Shown here: positions 1 through 7,023 of the stretch, in pieces
Numbering within the stretch: position 1 is the stretch's first letter
Layout: the number at the start of each line of letters is the position of its first letter
Assembly (NCBI GenBank): GCA_036518955.1
Contig: DATDMG010000287.1
Location: forward strand, 1 to 11,530
Reading direction: 5' to 3'
DNA: 11,530 nucleotides
Source of the DNA: DATDMG01 sp036518955
GTDB taxonomy: Bacteria; Actinomycetota; Actinomycetes; Actinomycetales; Kineosporiaceae
Notes under the pieces: model-generated
The model's database searches: none
Told to the model about the DNA's origin: nothing
The model's input: the letters and a program-made list of their open reading frames with translations, nothing else
Program-made: the position numbers and the translations under genes

Positions 1-363
1 GCCGCGGAACGTGCGCCGCCGCCCGGCCGGGAGCTCGGGCTGCGGCGACACGGTCTGGTGGGCGTCGTCCCGGCCGTGGCCGACCGCGACGGCCCGCGGG
101 TCGTCCGGCATGGCCAGGTTCTGCAGGTGGACGTGCTCCCCGGCGGCGACGTCCCGGGTGGTCACCCCGATCACGTGGCCGTACTTGCGCACCGGCCGGC
201 CGGCGGGCAGGTCCCGGACGGCGATCTTGTGCCCGGCGGGTACGTCAGCGCGGCTGGTCAGCGCGCCGACGCCGGGGACGTCGACGACGTCCCCGGCGGC
301 GAGTGCCGACCGCACGATCGCGACGTCGTCGTCCGGGCCGAGTCGCAGGGCTGTCACGGTCAC
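1..363 (-). CDS. uxaA: altronate dehydratase, N-terminal SAF domain (partial, cut by window edge)
   Basis: The visible 121 residues form a SAF-type domain as found at the N-terminus of UxaA/GarD sugar-acid dehydratases: PAGHKIAV, then KYGHVIGV, then AAGEHVHLQNLA. UxaA removes water from D-altronate to give 2-keto-3-deoxygluconate in hexuronate catabolism; the catalytic domain lies beyond the left edge. The GTG start at 363-361 overlaps the lacI TGA as GTGA, and a strong GGAGGAGGAG Shine-Dalgarno sits just upstream inside the lacI 3' end, so the two genes are translationally coupled. A second GTG two codons on is possible but less well spaced. Most family members I know read HVHTHN where this one reads HVHLQN. 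A related galactarate or other sugar-acid dehydratase is the main alternative; the nearby uxaC favours altronate dehydratase. Confidence 0.85.
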   Translation of the reverse strand, partial: MTVTALRLGPDDDVAIVRSALAAGDVVDVPGVGALTSRADVPAGHKIAVRDLPAGRPVRKYGHVIGVTTRDVAAGEHVHLQNLAMPDDPRAVAVGHGRDDAHQTVSPQPELPAGRRRTFRG

Positions 364-1427
364 GGCTCCTCCTCCTGGATCGGGAAGACCGGCCGGGTGG
401 GGTGGACGGGACCGGCCGGCCGGCCGGGCGCACCTGCCGAGCCGGCGGCGGGCGGCGCCGTGCTCTCCCGGACGACGAGTTCGGCCGGAAGGTTCACCTG
501 CGGCGCCCGGGCGGCGGGGCGGTGGCCCATCACCGTCAGGAGCACCTCGACGGCGGTCCGGCCGGCCACGTCGGTGCGCATCGCCAGCGTGGTCAGGCGT
601 GGGCGCACCATGTCGGCGACCATGATGTCGTCGATGCCGACGACGGACAGGTCCGCCGGCACGTCGACCCCGCGCTCGGCCAGGGCCCGGCACAGGCCGA
701 CCGCGACGAGATCGTTGTAGGCGACGACGGCGGTGACGCCGGACAGCAGCACGCTGTCGACGGCGGCCCGGCCGCCGGCCGCGGTCGGGGCGAAGTTGCC
801 CAGCTCGGTGAGCTCCAGCCCGCGCTGCTCGCTGATCAGGCGCAGCCCGCGCAGCCGTTCGGCGGTCGACCAGCTGGACCGGGGCCCGCCGGCGAACCCG
901 ATGTGTTCGTGGCCCAGGTCCGCCAGATGTGCCAGGACCTGCCGCATCCCGTCGCGGCTGTCGAACACGATCGAGGGGATCTGCCGGGCCAGCCGGTTCA
1001 CCAGTACCGTGGGGCCGAGGGCGGCGGCCTGTCGCAGCTCGACCGCCCGCATCCGGGGCGAGCAGAGGATCATGCCGTCCACCTGCCGGGCGAGGGCCGC
1101 CACGCCGGCGAGCTCGGCGGCCGGGTCCTCGTCGGTGTCCATCATCAGCACGTGATGGTCGGCGCGGTGGGCCTGCTGCTGGACCGCCTTGACCAGGCTC
1201 GGGAAGAACGGGTTGGCCAGGTCGGGGAGGACCAGCCCGAGGTTGCCGGTGCGGCCGGTGATCAGGCTCCGGGCCGCCCGGTTCGGCTGGTACCCGAGGT
1301 GCCGCGCGAGCCTCAGGATCCGTTCCCGGGTGGCGGGGTCGACCTTGTCCGGCACCGACAGGGCCCGCGACACGGTCGACGGGGAGACCCCCGCCGCGTG
1401 GGCCACGTCGGTGATGGTGACGGCCAT
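360..1427 (-). CDS. LacI-family transcriptional regulator of the uronate locus
   Basis: A 355-residue protein with the LacI layout. The N-terminal helix-turn-helix and hinge are in residues about 2-55 (ITDVAHAAGVSPSTVSRAL, then GYQPNRAARSL). A periplasmic-binding-protein-like effector domain follows (LGLVLPDLANPFF, FDSRDG, AVVAYNDLVAVG, DLSVVGIDD). Start ATG at 1427-1425 is chosen because the helix-turn-helix begins directly after it and GAGGGGG lies upstream; longer in-frame readings to 1511 would cross its promoter. The last 35 or so residues are a Pro/Gly/Ala-rich tail ending in EEEP, whose GAG codons double as the ribosome binding site of uxaA. Divergence from uxaC and overlap with uxaA suggest a repressor released by a hexuronate or a breakdown product; the effector is inferred. 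Two LacI-type palindromes lie between it and uxaC. Confidence 0.93.
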   Translation of the reverse strand: MAVTITDVAHAAGVSPSTVSRALSVPDKVDPATRERILRLARHLGYQPNRAARSLITGRTGNLGLVLPDLANPFFPSLVKAVQQQAHRADHHVLMMDTDEDPAAELAGVAALARQVDGMILCSPRMRAVELRQAAALGPTVLVNRLARQIPSIVFDSRDGMRQVLAHLADLGHEHIGFAGGPRSSWSTAERLRGLRLISEQRGLELTELGNFAPTAAGGRAAVDSVLLSGVTAVVAYNDLVAVGLCRALAERGVDVPADLSVVGIDDIMVADMVRPRLTTLAMRTDVAGRTAVEVLLTVMGHRPAARAPQVNLPAELVVRESTAPPAAGSAGAPGRPAGPVHPTRPVFPIQEEEP

Positions 1428-1492
1428 GCCCAACCCCCTCGTGGCGGCCCGCGGCGGCGTCCGGCGTGCCGGACCCACCCCTGGTGGGGAGC

Positions 1493-1521
1493 AGCATCCA
1501 ATCGTTTGCACGGCGTGTCAA
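1493..1521 (-). promoter_or_regulatory. lacI-uxaA promoter
   Basis: On the minus strand a perfect -35 TTGACA (1521-1516) is followed after 17 bases by GATGCT (1498-1493), a fair -10 with A and T at the key positions. The predicted start is near 1486, leaving a leader of about 59 bases before the lacI ATG. A LacI-type palindrome occupies the spacer and overlaps the -10, which is the expected place for autorepression. Confidence 0.6.
1495..1512. promoter_or_regulatory. LacI-type operator O1 (in lacI promoter)
   Basis: CATCCAATCGTTTGCACG is an imperfect palindrome. Its right arm TTGCACG is identical to the right arm of the site at 1621-1638, and its left arm matches the complement at 5 of 7 positions. 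The ATCG..TT centre resembles LacI-family operators. It overlaps the -10 and spacer of the lacI promoter, pointing to autoregulation. Confidence 0.55.
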
Positions 1522-1602
1522 CGTACCCCTGCCCCGATCGCCGCCTGAGGCGGCCATTTTTCCTGCAGGGCAACGGTTCTCCTGTTCCTGGCGTGATCCT
1601 CC

Positions 1603-1631
1603 TTGGTGGCGCTTGCCGTACGTGCAATCCT
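1603..1631 (+). promoter_or_regulatory. possible uxaC promoter (weak)
   Basis: TTGGTG (1603-1608) and AATCCT (1626-1631) are separated by 17 bases and would place the start near 1638. Both boxes are poor matches. The support is mainly positional: the -10 candidate falls in the centre of the operator at 1621-1638, so bound repressor would block it. Confidence 0.3.
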
Positions 1632-1638
1632 TTGCACG
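1621..1638. promoter_or_regulatory. LacI-type operator O2 (upstream of uxaC)
   Basis: CGTGCAATCCTTTGCACG has perfect 7-base arms (CGTGCAA and TTGCACG) around a 4-base centre. It ends 31 bases before the uxaC ATG. Size and TGCAA...TTGCA core are typical of LacI-family operators, and it shares an arm with the site at 1495-1512. The adjacent LacI gene is the natural binder. Confidence 0.7.
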
Positions 1639-1669
1639 CACAGCAGGACGCCCGGCACAGGAGACCCGC

Positions 1670-3118
1670 ATGCCCCAGCCCCTCGACCCGCACCCCGACC
1701 GGGCCCTGCCGTCCGATCCCGCGGTGCGTGCCGTCGCCCGGCGCCTGTACGCGCACGTCCGCGACCTGCCCCTGGTGTCCATGCACGGCCACGTCGACGC
1801 GGAGGTGTTCGCCGACGACGCCCCCTTTCCCGACCCGGCCGCCCTGTTGGTGACGCCCGACCACTACGTGACCCGGATGCTGGTGTCCCAGGGCCTGGAC
1901 CTCGCCGACCTCGGCGTGCCCCGATCGGACCGACCCTCGGCGCCCCCCGCGCGGCCGCGAGCGATCTGGCGGCTCTTCTGCTCCCACTGGCACCTGTTCC
2001 GCGGGACGCCGTCCCGCTACTGGCTGGAGCACGAACTCGCGGAGGTGTTCGGGGTCCGGGTCCAGCCGTCGGCGCAGACCGCCGACGCGATCTACGACAC
2101 CATCGCCGCCGTGCTGGCCGACCCCGGATTCCGGCCGCGGGCGTTGCTGGACCGGTTCCGGATCGAGGTCATCTCGACGACCGACCCGGCGACGTCCGAC
2201 CTTGCCGCGCACGGCAGGCTGATGTCCGACGGGCTGGGCCACCGGGTGATCCCGACCTTCCGGCCGGACGCCGTCGTCCAACTCGACCGGCCCGACTGGC
2301 CCGAGCAGGTGGCGCGCCTGGCCTCGGTCGCGGAGGTCGACACCGGCGACTACCCCGGCTTCCTGGCGGCGCTGCGTCGACGGCGCGCCGCGTTCGCGGC
2401 CGCCGGCGGCCGGGCGACCGACCACGGGCACACCCGCGCCGACACCACGCCGCTGCCCCCGCCGGACGCCGCGGCGATCTACCGGCGTGCCCTCGCCGGG
2501 GAGGTGGACCGGGTCTCGGCGGCCGCCTTCTCCGGGCACATGCTGCACGTGATGGCGGGAATGTCCTGCGAGGACGGGCTGGTGATGCAGATCCACCCGG
2601 GGGTGCTGCGGGACCACCACGAGGGGATGTCCCGAGCGGTCGGGCCAGACCGCGGGTTCGACGTCCCGGTGGCCGCGGAGTTCACCCGTTCGCTGCGGCC
2701 GCTGCTGGCCAGCTACGGGATGTCGCCCCGGTTCCGGTTGATCCTCTTCACCGTGGACGAGACGACGTACAGCCGGGAACTGGCCCCGATCGCCGGGGTG
2801 TACCCGTCGGTGCGGCTCGGGGCGCCCTGGTGGTTCGTGGACAGCCCGCACGGGATGCGGCGATTCCGGGAGGCGGTCACCGAGACGGCCGGCTTCTACA
2901 ACACCTCCGGGTTCGTCGACGACGCCCGCGCGTTCGCCTCGATCCCGGCCCGGCACGACCTGTCGCGCCGGATCGACGCCGGATACCTGGCCCACCTCGT
3001 CGTGGAGCACCGGCTGACCGAGCAGGAGGCGGCGGAAACCGCCGCCGACCTGGCCTACCACCTGCCCCGAACCGCCTACGCCCCACCGCCGCCCCGTGAT
3101 CATGCACCCCAGTCGTGA
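1670..3118 (+). CDS. uxaC: uronate isomerase (glucuronate/galacturonate isomerase)
   Basis: A 482-residue member of the UxaC branch of the amidohydrolase superfamily (E. coli enzyme about 470). It interconverts D-glucuronate/D-fructuronate and D-galacturonate/D-tagaturonate, the entry step of cytoplasmic hexuronate catabolism. The metal-binding HxH is at H39-H41 in SMHGHVDA. Family blocks follow in order: HLFRGTPSRYWLEHEL, STTDPATSD, PTFRPD, HMLHVMAGMSCEDGLVMQ, IHPG, ILFTVDETTYSRELAPIAG, and APWWFVDSPHGMRRF, whose D391 is the likely metal ligand. The ATG at 1670 has AGGAGA 8 bases upstream. Two LacI-type operators lie upstream, consistent with control by the divergent lacI. The last codons (PRDHAPQS) and the stop are made of the GTGATCATGC repeat described at 3096-3185. 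Nothing catalytic appears missing. Confidence 0.96.
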   Translation: MPQPLDPHPDRALPSDPAVRAVARRLYAHVRDLPLVSMHGHVDAEVFADDAPFPDPAALLVTPDHYVTRMLVSQGLDLADLGVPRSDRPSAPPARPRAIWRLFCSHWHLFRGTPSRYWLEHELAEVFGVRVQPSAQTADAIYDTIAAVLADPGFRPRALLDRFRIEVISTTDPATSDLAAHGRLMSDGLGHRVIPTFRPDAVVQLDRPDWPEQVARLASVAEVDTGDYPGFLAALRRRRAAFAAAGGRATDHGHTRADTTPLPPPDAAAIYRRALAGEVDRVSAAAFSGHMLHVMAGMSCEDGLVMQIHPGVLRDHHEGMSRAVGPDRGFDVPVAAEFTRSLRPLLASYGMSPRFRLILFTVDETTYSRELAPIAGVYPSVRLGAPWWFVDSPHGMRRFREAVTETAGFYNTSGFVDDARAFASIPARHDLSRRIDAGYLAHLVVEHRLTEQEAAETAADLAYHLPRTAYAPPPPRDHAPQS

Positions 3119-3185
3119 TCATGCGGTGCGGCACCGGCCACGGTCGCGGTCATCGGGCATGATCACGGCTCTCGGGCATGATCAC
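3096..3185. repeat. symmetric cluster of four GTGATCATGC elements
   Basis: GTGATCATGC occurs at 3096-3105 and 3115-3124, and its complement GCATGATCAC at 3157-3166 and 3176-3185. Both pairs have a 19-base period, so the block is mirror-symmetric around 3140. Spacers within each pair are not conserved (about 4 of 9 positions), so the 10-mer is the conserved unit. The first copy is inside uxaC and the second contains its stop codon. The pairs could fold into a large stem ending the uxaC transcript, or act as paired protein-binding sites; the sequence does not decide. Confidence 0.85.
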
Positions 3186-3272
3186 AGGAGGTGGGGGTGG
3201 GACGGAGAGGTCACCGGTGAGATTGGTTCGGCGTGGCGTGCATCAGGGCGGGCCGCTGCGCACTCTTGCTCC

Positions 3273-3294
3273 TCACCGGGAGCGCGCCCGGTGA
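3273..3294. other. 8-bp hairpin in the uxaC-protease gap
   Basis: TCACCGGG and CCCGGTGA pair perfectly over 8 bases around an AGCGCG loop. No T-run follows on either strand. It could be an actinobacterial-style terminator after uxaC or a structure in the protease leader. The rest of the 264-base gap (3119-3382) shows no convincing promoter or small gene apart from the repeat cluster and the hairpin at 3339-3353. Confidence 0.5.
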
Positions 3295-3338
3295 CCCGGG
3301 CGCGTCGCCCGGTCCGCGTACCCACCCGGACACCGTCG

Positions 3339-3353
3339 TGGCCGTCACGGCCA
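3339..3353. other. short hairpin in the leader of the M4 protease gene
   Basis: TGGCCG-TCA-CGGCCA is a perfect 6-base stem with a 3-base loop, ending 29 bases before the protease ATG and 15 before its Shine-Dalgarno. It may modulate the leader. Such short GC stems are common by chance in this genome, so the call is weak. Confidence 0.3.
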
Positions 3354-3382
3354 TCGGCGCCGGATCATGAGAGGCTGCCCCC

Positions 3383-4456
3383 ATGTCCCACACCGTCCCG
3401 CCGGTCCTGCGGCGTCCCTGCATCGTGCCGCCCTACGTCCTGGAGCACCTGGCAGAGCACGGCCCGGACCCCGAGGTGCGCGAGGCGGCCCGCCGGAGCC
3501 TGCTGTCCTCCATCGCGGTGCGGGCGCACCGCGTGGCGGTCGCCAGCCTCGCCGGCGTGTCCTCGTCGCCCACGAACGGCCGACGTTCGATCTTCGACTT
3601 CCAGCACCGGACGAGGCTGAGCAGCGCGGTCCTGGTCCGGACCGAGGACGGTCCGGCGTCCGGCGACCAGGCCGTGAACCGGGCGTTCGAGGGTCTCGGC
3701 GTGACCCGGGACTTCTACCAGCAGGTGCTGCAGCGCAACTCGATCGACGGCAAGGGCATGCGGATGAACGGATACGTCCACCGCGGCCGCAAGTTCAACA
3801 ACGCCTTCTGGGACGGCCGGGAGATGCAGTTCGGCGACGGGGACGGCGTGCTGTTCACCGACTTCACCGGCTCCCTCGACGTGATCGCGCACGAGTTGAC
3901 CCACGGTGTCACCCAGTTCACCGCGAACCTCGACTACGAGAACCAGTCCGGTGCCCTGAACGAGAGCATCTCCGACGTGTTCGGCAGCGTGGTGAAGCAG
4001 TGGAAGCTGGGCCAGACGGCGGAGCAGGCCGACTGGCTGATCGGGGCGGACATCTTCACCCCGGCCGTCGGCGGTGACGCGTTGCGCTCGATGAAGGCGC
4101 CGGGCACCGCCTACGACAACCCGCAGCTGGGCAAGGATCCGCAGCCGGACCACATGAGCCGTTTCGTGCATCTGCCGAACACCCCGGAGGACGACAACGG
4201 GGGCGTGCATATCAATTCGGGTATTCCCAACAAGGCCTTCTACCTGGTGGCCAGCTCGATCGGTGGCAACGCCTGGGAGGCGCCGGCGCACATCTGGTAC
4301 GAGTCGTTGGAGGCGTCGGTGAACACCACGGACTTCCAGCGGTTCGCCGACACGACGTACGTCACGGCGGGGCGGCTGTACGGTACCGGGGGGCCGCAGC
4401 AGAAGGCCGTGGTGGCCGCCTGGGACGGCGTGGGGATCACGGTGACCCAGAGCTGA
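3383..4456 (+). CDS. protealysin-like M4 (thermolysin-family) metallopeptidase
   Basis: A 357-residue zinc endopeptidase. The zinc site is complete: HELTH at residues 170-174, third ligand E194 in NESISD (19 residues after HExxH, as in thermolysin), D198, and transition-state His276 in GGVHINSG. It has no signal peptide and, instead of the long thermolysin propeptide, a short N-terminal segment with CIVPPYVLEHLA (residues 13-24). That is the mark of the protealysin subfamily, whose short propeptide is removed autocatalytically. The ATG at 3383 has GAGAGG 8 bases upstream. The gene just downstream (4485) looks like the family's inhibitor emfourin, so the pair forms a protease-inhibitor unit. 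Known protealysins are intracellular or non-classically exported; the substrate here is unknown. Leaderless export is inference. Confidence 0.93.
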   Translation: MSHTVPPVLRRPCIVPPYVLEHLAEHGPDPEVREAARRSLLSSIAVRAHRVAVASLAGVSSSPTNGRRSIFDFQHRTRLSSAVLVRTEDGPASGDQAVNRAFEGLGVTRDFYQQVLQRNSIDGKGMRMNGYVHRGRKFNNAFWDGREMQFGDGDGVLFTDFTGSLDVIAHELTHGVTQFTANLDYENQSGALNESISDVFGSVVKQWKLGQTAEQADWLIGADIFTPAVGGDALRSMKAPGTAYDNPQLGKDPQPDHMSRFVHLPNTPEDDNGGVHINSGIPNKAFYLVASSIGGNAWEAPAHIWYESLEASVNTTDFQRFADTTYVTAGRLYGTGGPQQKAVVAAWDGVGITVTQS

Positions 4457-4484
4457 TCCGGCGTCGTGGGGGTATGGGTGAGCC

Positions 4485-4829
4485 GTGAGCGATCAGCGAC
4501 CTGACCGCCGAGCGGACCGGCTGGTGGTGACCCTGGTGACCCACGGCGGCTTGGCCGCGGGGGTCGCCGCCGGGCGCCCGCCGCGGGTGGTGGACGCCGC
4601 GCGGCTCGCCCCGGGCGACGCCGCCACGTTGCGCCGGCTGGTCTCCGGGGCGTTGGCCGCGGCGCCGGGGCCGGCTCCGCGGGCCCCGGGCGCCGCCGAC
4701 GTCGCCAGCTACACGGTCACGATCGACCGGGGCGGCGCCCCCCAACTGCTGCGGGTGGACGACCTGTCGCTCACCGACCCGGTGGCCGACCTGGTGGACT
4801 GGATCGAGGAGAACGCCTCGCAGCGGTGA
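4485..4829 (+). CDS. emfourin-like protealysin inhibitor
   Basis: A 114-residue protein with no signal peptide. The N-terminal part has a beta-type stretch (RLVVTLVTHGGLAAG) and a helix (AATLRRLVSGALAAA). An Ala/Pro linker follows, then the C-terminal core VASYTVTIDRGGAPQLLRVD with the ending LVDWIEENASQR. Length, beta-strand/helix order and position match emfourin (M4in), the protein inhibitor encoded next to protealysin in Serratia and found beside related M4 genes. The family call rests on remembered pattern and strict synteny, not on an alignment. The start is GTG at 4485; the nearby ATG at 4474 runs into a stop after four codons. The gap from the protease stop is 28 bases, so co-transcription is likely. 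Its probable role is to hold the cytosolic protease inactive until needed. Confidence 0.78.
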   Translation: MSDQRPDRRADRLVVTLVTHGGLAAGVAAGRPPRVVDAARLAPGDAATLRRLVSGALAAAPGPAPRAPGAADVASYTVTIDRGGAPQLLRVDDLSLTDPVADLVDWIEENASQR

Positions 4830-4900
4830 CGGCGACCCGGCAACCGAGGCGACCCGGGAACGGACCGGTGACCGGCGTCGTCCACCTCGCCGGGCGCTCC

Positions 4901-4918
4901 ACCGACACCGGGGTCGGT
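4901..4918. other. hairpin upstream of kup
   Basis: ACCGAC and GTCGGT pair perfectly around ACCGGG. It sits in the 133-base gap between the inhibitor stop and the kup ATG and may end the protease-inhibitor transcript or be part of the kup leader. No T-run follows, and no convincing promoter boxes were found in this gap. Confidence 0.35.
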
Positions 4919-4962
4919 CCCGGGGGCGCCGCACACCGTCGATCCTGTGAAAGGCTCGCCCC

Positions 4963-7023
4963 ATGCCAGACAAGGTGCTGACCGACCCGTCCGGCAGTCC
5001 CGATCCCGCACGACCCGGGGGGCGGCAGGGAGCGCCTGTCCGGGCGGACCGGAGCGCCGCCGACGCCGGCGCCGCCGGGGGGAGCGCCGAGGGGGGCCGT
5101 CCCGGTGGTGACGCCGCCGGGTCGGCCCGCTCCGGGGCCGAGCGTGCCCACGCCGGGCTGCTCGCGCTGGCCGTGGGCGCGTTGGGGGTGGTCTTCGGCG
5201 ACATCGGTACGAGTCCGCTCTACGCGTTGCAGACCGTCTTCACCATCGACGGCGGGATCGTGAAGCCGACCTCGGACGACGTCTACGGCGTCATCTCGCT
5301 GATGTTCTGGTCGATCACCCTGGTGGTGTCGGTCAAGTACGTGTCGGTGGTGATGCGCGCCGACAACGACGGCGAGGGCGGTGTGATGGCGTTGGTCGCC
5401 CTGGTCCGCCGCACGCTGGGGGACCGCAGGGGCGCCGGCGTGGTGCTGCTCGGCGTCCTCGGCGCCTCGCTCTTCTACGGCGACACGCTGATCACGCCGG
5501 CGATCTCGGTGCTGTCCGCGGTCGAGGGTGTGAAGGTGGCCGCGCCCCCGGTGGCGGAGCTCGTGCTGCCCCTCGCCGCGGTGATCCTCACCGCACTGTT
5601 CACCGTGCAACGCTGGGGGACCGGACGGGTCGGGGCCGCGTTCGGGCCCGTCATGATCCTCTGGTTCGGCACGATCGCCGCGGCCGGACTGCGCGGCATC
5701 GCCTGGCATCCGGGGGTGCTGGCCGGGCTGTCCCCGACCTACATGATCAGCTTCGTCGGCGCCCATCCCGGGATCGCCTTCGTCGCGGTCGGCGCGGTCG
5801 TGCTCGTCATCACCGGCGCCGAGGCGCTCTACGCGGACATGGGCCACTTCGGCCGCCGCCCGATCGCCCGGGCCTGGTTCTTCCTGGTCTTCCCCGCCCT
5901 GACCCTGAACTACCTGGGCCAGGCGGCGCTGATCCTGAACGACCGGGAGGCCATCCGGAACCCGTTCTTCCTGCTGTTGCCGGGCTGGGCCCGGGTCCCG
6001 ATGGTCCTGCTCGCCACGGCTGCCACCGTGATCGCCTCCCAGGCGGTGATCTCCGGTGCCTTCTCGGTGACCCGGCAGGCCATGCAGCTGGGCTACCTGC
6101 CACCCCTGACGGTCCGGCAGACCTCCAAGCACTCCGGCGGCCAGGTCTACCTGCCGGCCGTGAATGCCGGGCTCTTCCTCGGCGTGCTGGCCCTGATGAT
6201 CGGCTTCGGCTCCTCCGCACGGCTCGCCACCGCCTACGGCGTGGCGGTCACCGGGGCTCTGCTCATCGACACGGTGCTGCTGCTGGTGGTGGCGCGGGCG
6301 CTGTGGCGGTGGAGTCCGTGGCGGACCGCGCTGGCGGGCGTCACCTTCGGGGGCGTGGAGGGAACGTTCTTCGCGGGGAACATCGTCAAGGTCGTGCACG
6401 GCGGCTGGCTGCCGCTGCTCATCGCCTCGACCATGTTCACGACGATGACGAGTTGGCAGGCCGGCCGACGGATCGTGATCAGGAACCGGAATCGCGAGGA
6501 GGGACCGCTGCGGGACTTCGTCGAGGAGTTCCACGTCCGCCGCGTCCCGCGGGTGCCGGGGACGGCGATCTTCCTGCATCCGACGAAGGACACCACCCCG
6601 CTGGCGCTGCGGGCGAACGTCGACTTCAACGGCGTCCTGCACGAGAAAGTGGTGATCGTGTCCGTGGTGGCGGCGAACGTCCCCCTGGTGGACCCGCAGG
6701 ACCGCCTCAGCGTCGACGACCTGGGCTATGACGACGACGGCTTCTTCCACCTCACCCTCCGTTACGGGTTCTCCGAGGACCCGAACGTGCCGCAGGGCCT
6801 GCGTGACGCCAAGGCCGCCGGTCGGCTGCTGTTCGACCTCGACCCGGACACCGCGTCGTACTTCCTGTCCCGGGCCACGCTGCGGATCACTCCGGCGGCG
6901 GGGATGTCCCGCTGGCGCAAGCACCTGTTCGTCGGGCTGTCCCGGAACGCGGCGAACCCGGCCGCCGTCTTCGGCCTGCCGGTGGACCGCACGGTGATGA
7001 TGGGGACGCACATCGAGCTGTGA
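4963..7023 (+). CDS. kup: Kup/HAK/KT-type potassium uptake permease
   Basis: A 686-residue membrane protein that imports K+ with protons. The family signature GDIGTSPLYA is at residues 79-88 in the first membrane segment. About twelve hydrophobic segments follow to residue 490 or so (blocks SLFYGDTLITPAISVLSAVEG, TGAEALYADMGHFG, NYLGQAALIL, SQAVISGAFS, YGVAVTGALLIDT, and GGWLPLL). A cytoplasmic C-terminal domain (NFNGVLHEKVVIV-like and FHLTLRYGF) completes the fold. The ATG at 4963 has GAAAGG 8 bases upstream. About 60 residues of Gly/Ala/Ser/Pro/Arg-rich, apparently disordered sequence precede the first membrane segment, well over the short tail of the E. coli protein; no later start fits. 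Its 3' end faces the racemase gene 7 bases away. It is probably a single-gene unit without functional link to its neighbours. Confidence 0.96.
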   Translation: MPDKVLTDPSGSPDPARPGGRQGAPVRADRSAADAGAAGGSAEGGRPGGDAAGSARSGAERAHAGLLALAVGALGVVFGDIGTSPLYALQTVFTIDGGIVKPTSDDVYGVISLMFWSITLVVSVKYVSVVMRADNDGEGGVMALVALVRRTLGDRRGAGVVLLGVLGASLFYGDTLITPAISVLSAVEGVKVAAPPVAELVLPLAAVILTALFTVQRWGTGRVGAAFGPVMILWFGTIAAAGLRGIAWHPGVLAGLSPTYMISFVGAHPGIAFVAVGAVVLVITGAEALYADMGHFGRRPIARAWFFLVFPALTLNYLGQAALILNDREAIRNPFFLLLPGWARVPMVLLATAATVIASQAVISGAFSVTRQAMQLGYLPPLTVRQTSKHSGGQVYLPAVNAGLFLGVLALMIGFGSSARLATAYGVAVTGALLIDTVLLLVVARALWRWSPWRTALAGVTFGGVEGTFFAGNIVKVVHGGWLPLLIASTMFTTMTSWQAGRRIVIRNRNREEGPLRDFVEEFHVRRVPRVPGTAIFLHPTKDTTPLALRANVDFNGVLHEKVVIVSVVAANVPLVDPQDRLSVDDLGYDDDGFFHLTLRYGFSEDPNVPQGLRDAKAAGRLLFDLDPDTASYFLSRATLRITPAAGMSRWRKHLFVGLSRNAANPAAVFGLPVDRTVMMGTHIEL

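Noticed and set aside
1563..1586. A third LacI-like site around GGCAACGGTTCT.
   Set aside because: The symmetry is only 3 of 4 bases near the centre and it lacks the TTGCA arm shared by the two accepted sites.
303..1853. A 516-codon plus-strand open frame antisense to lacI that runs into uxaC in another frame.
   Set aside because: The translation is low-complexity Gly/Arg/Ala/Pro/Asp/His sequence and lacI on the other strand is unambiguous.
1313..3103. A 596-codon minus-strand open frame covering uxaC, the divergent promoter region and part of lacI.
   Set aside because: It has biased, domain-free composition and crosses two well-supported genes and their operators.
4830..4962. A cyclic-di-AMP riboswitch upstream of kup.
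   Set aside because: The gap is too short and shows none of the conserved pieces I know; only a simple 6-bp hairpin is present.
4771..7011. A 746-codon open frame on the minus strand antisense to kup.
   Set aside because: It is rich in His, Arg, Asp, Gln and Gly without any recognisable domain, and lies fully across a clear Kup gene; long antisense frames are expected at this GC content.
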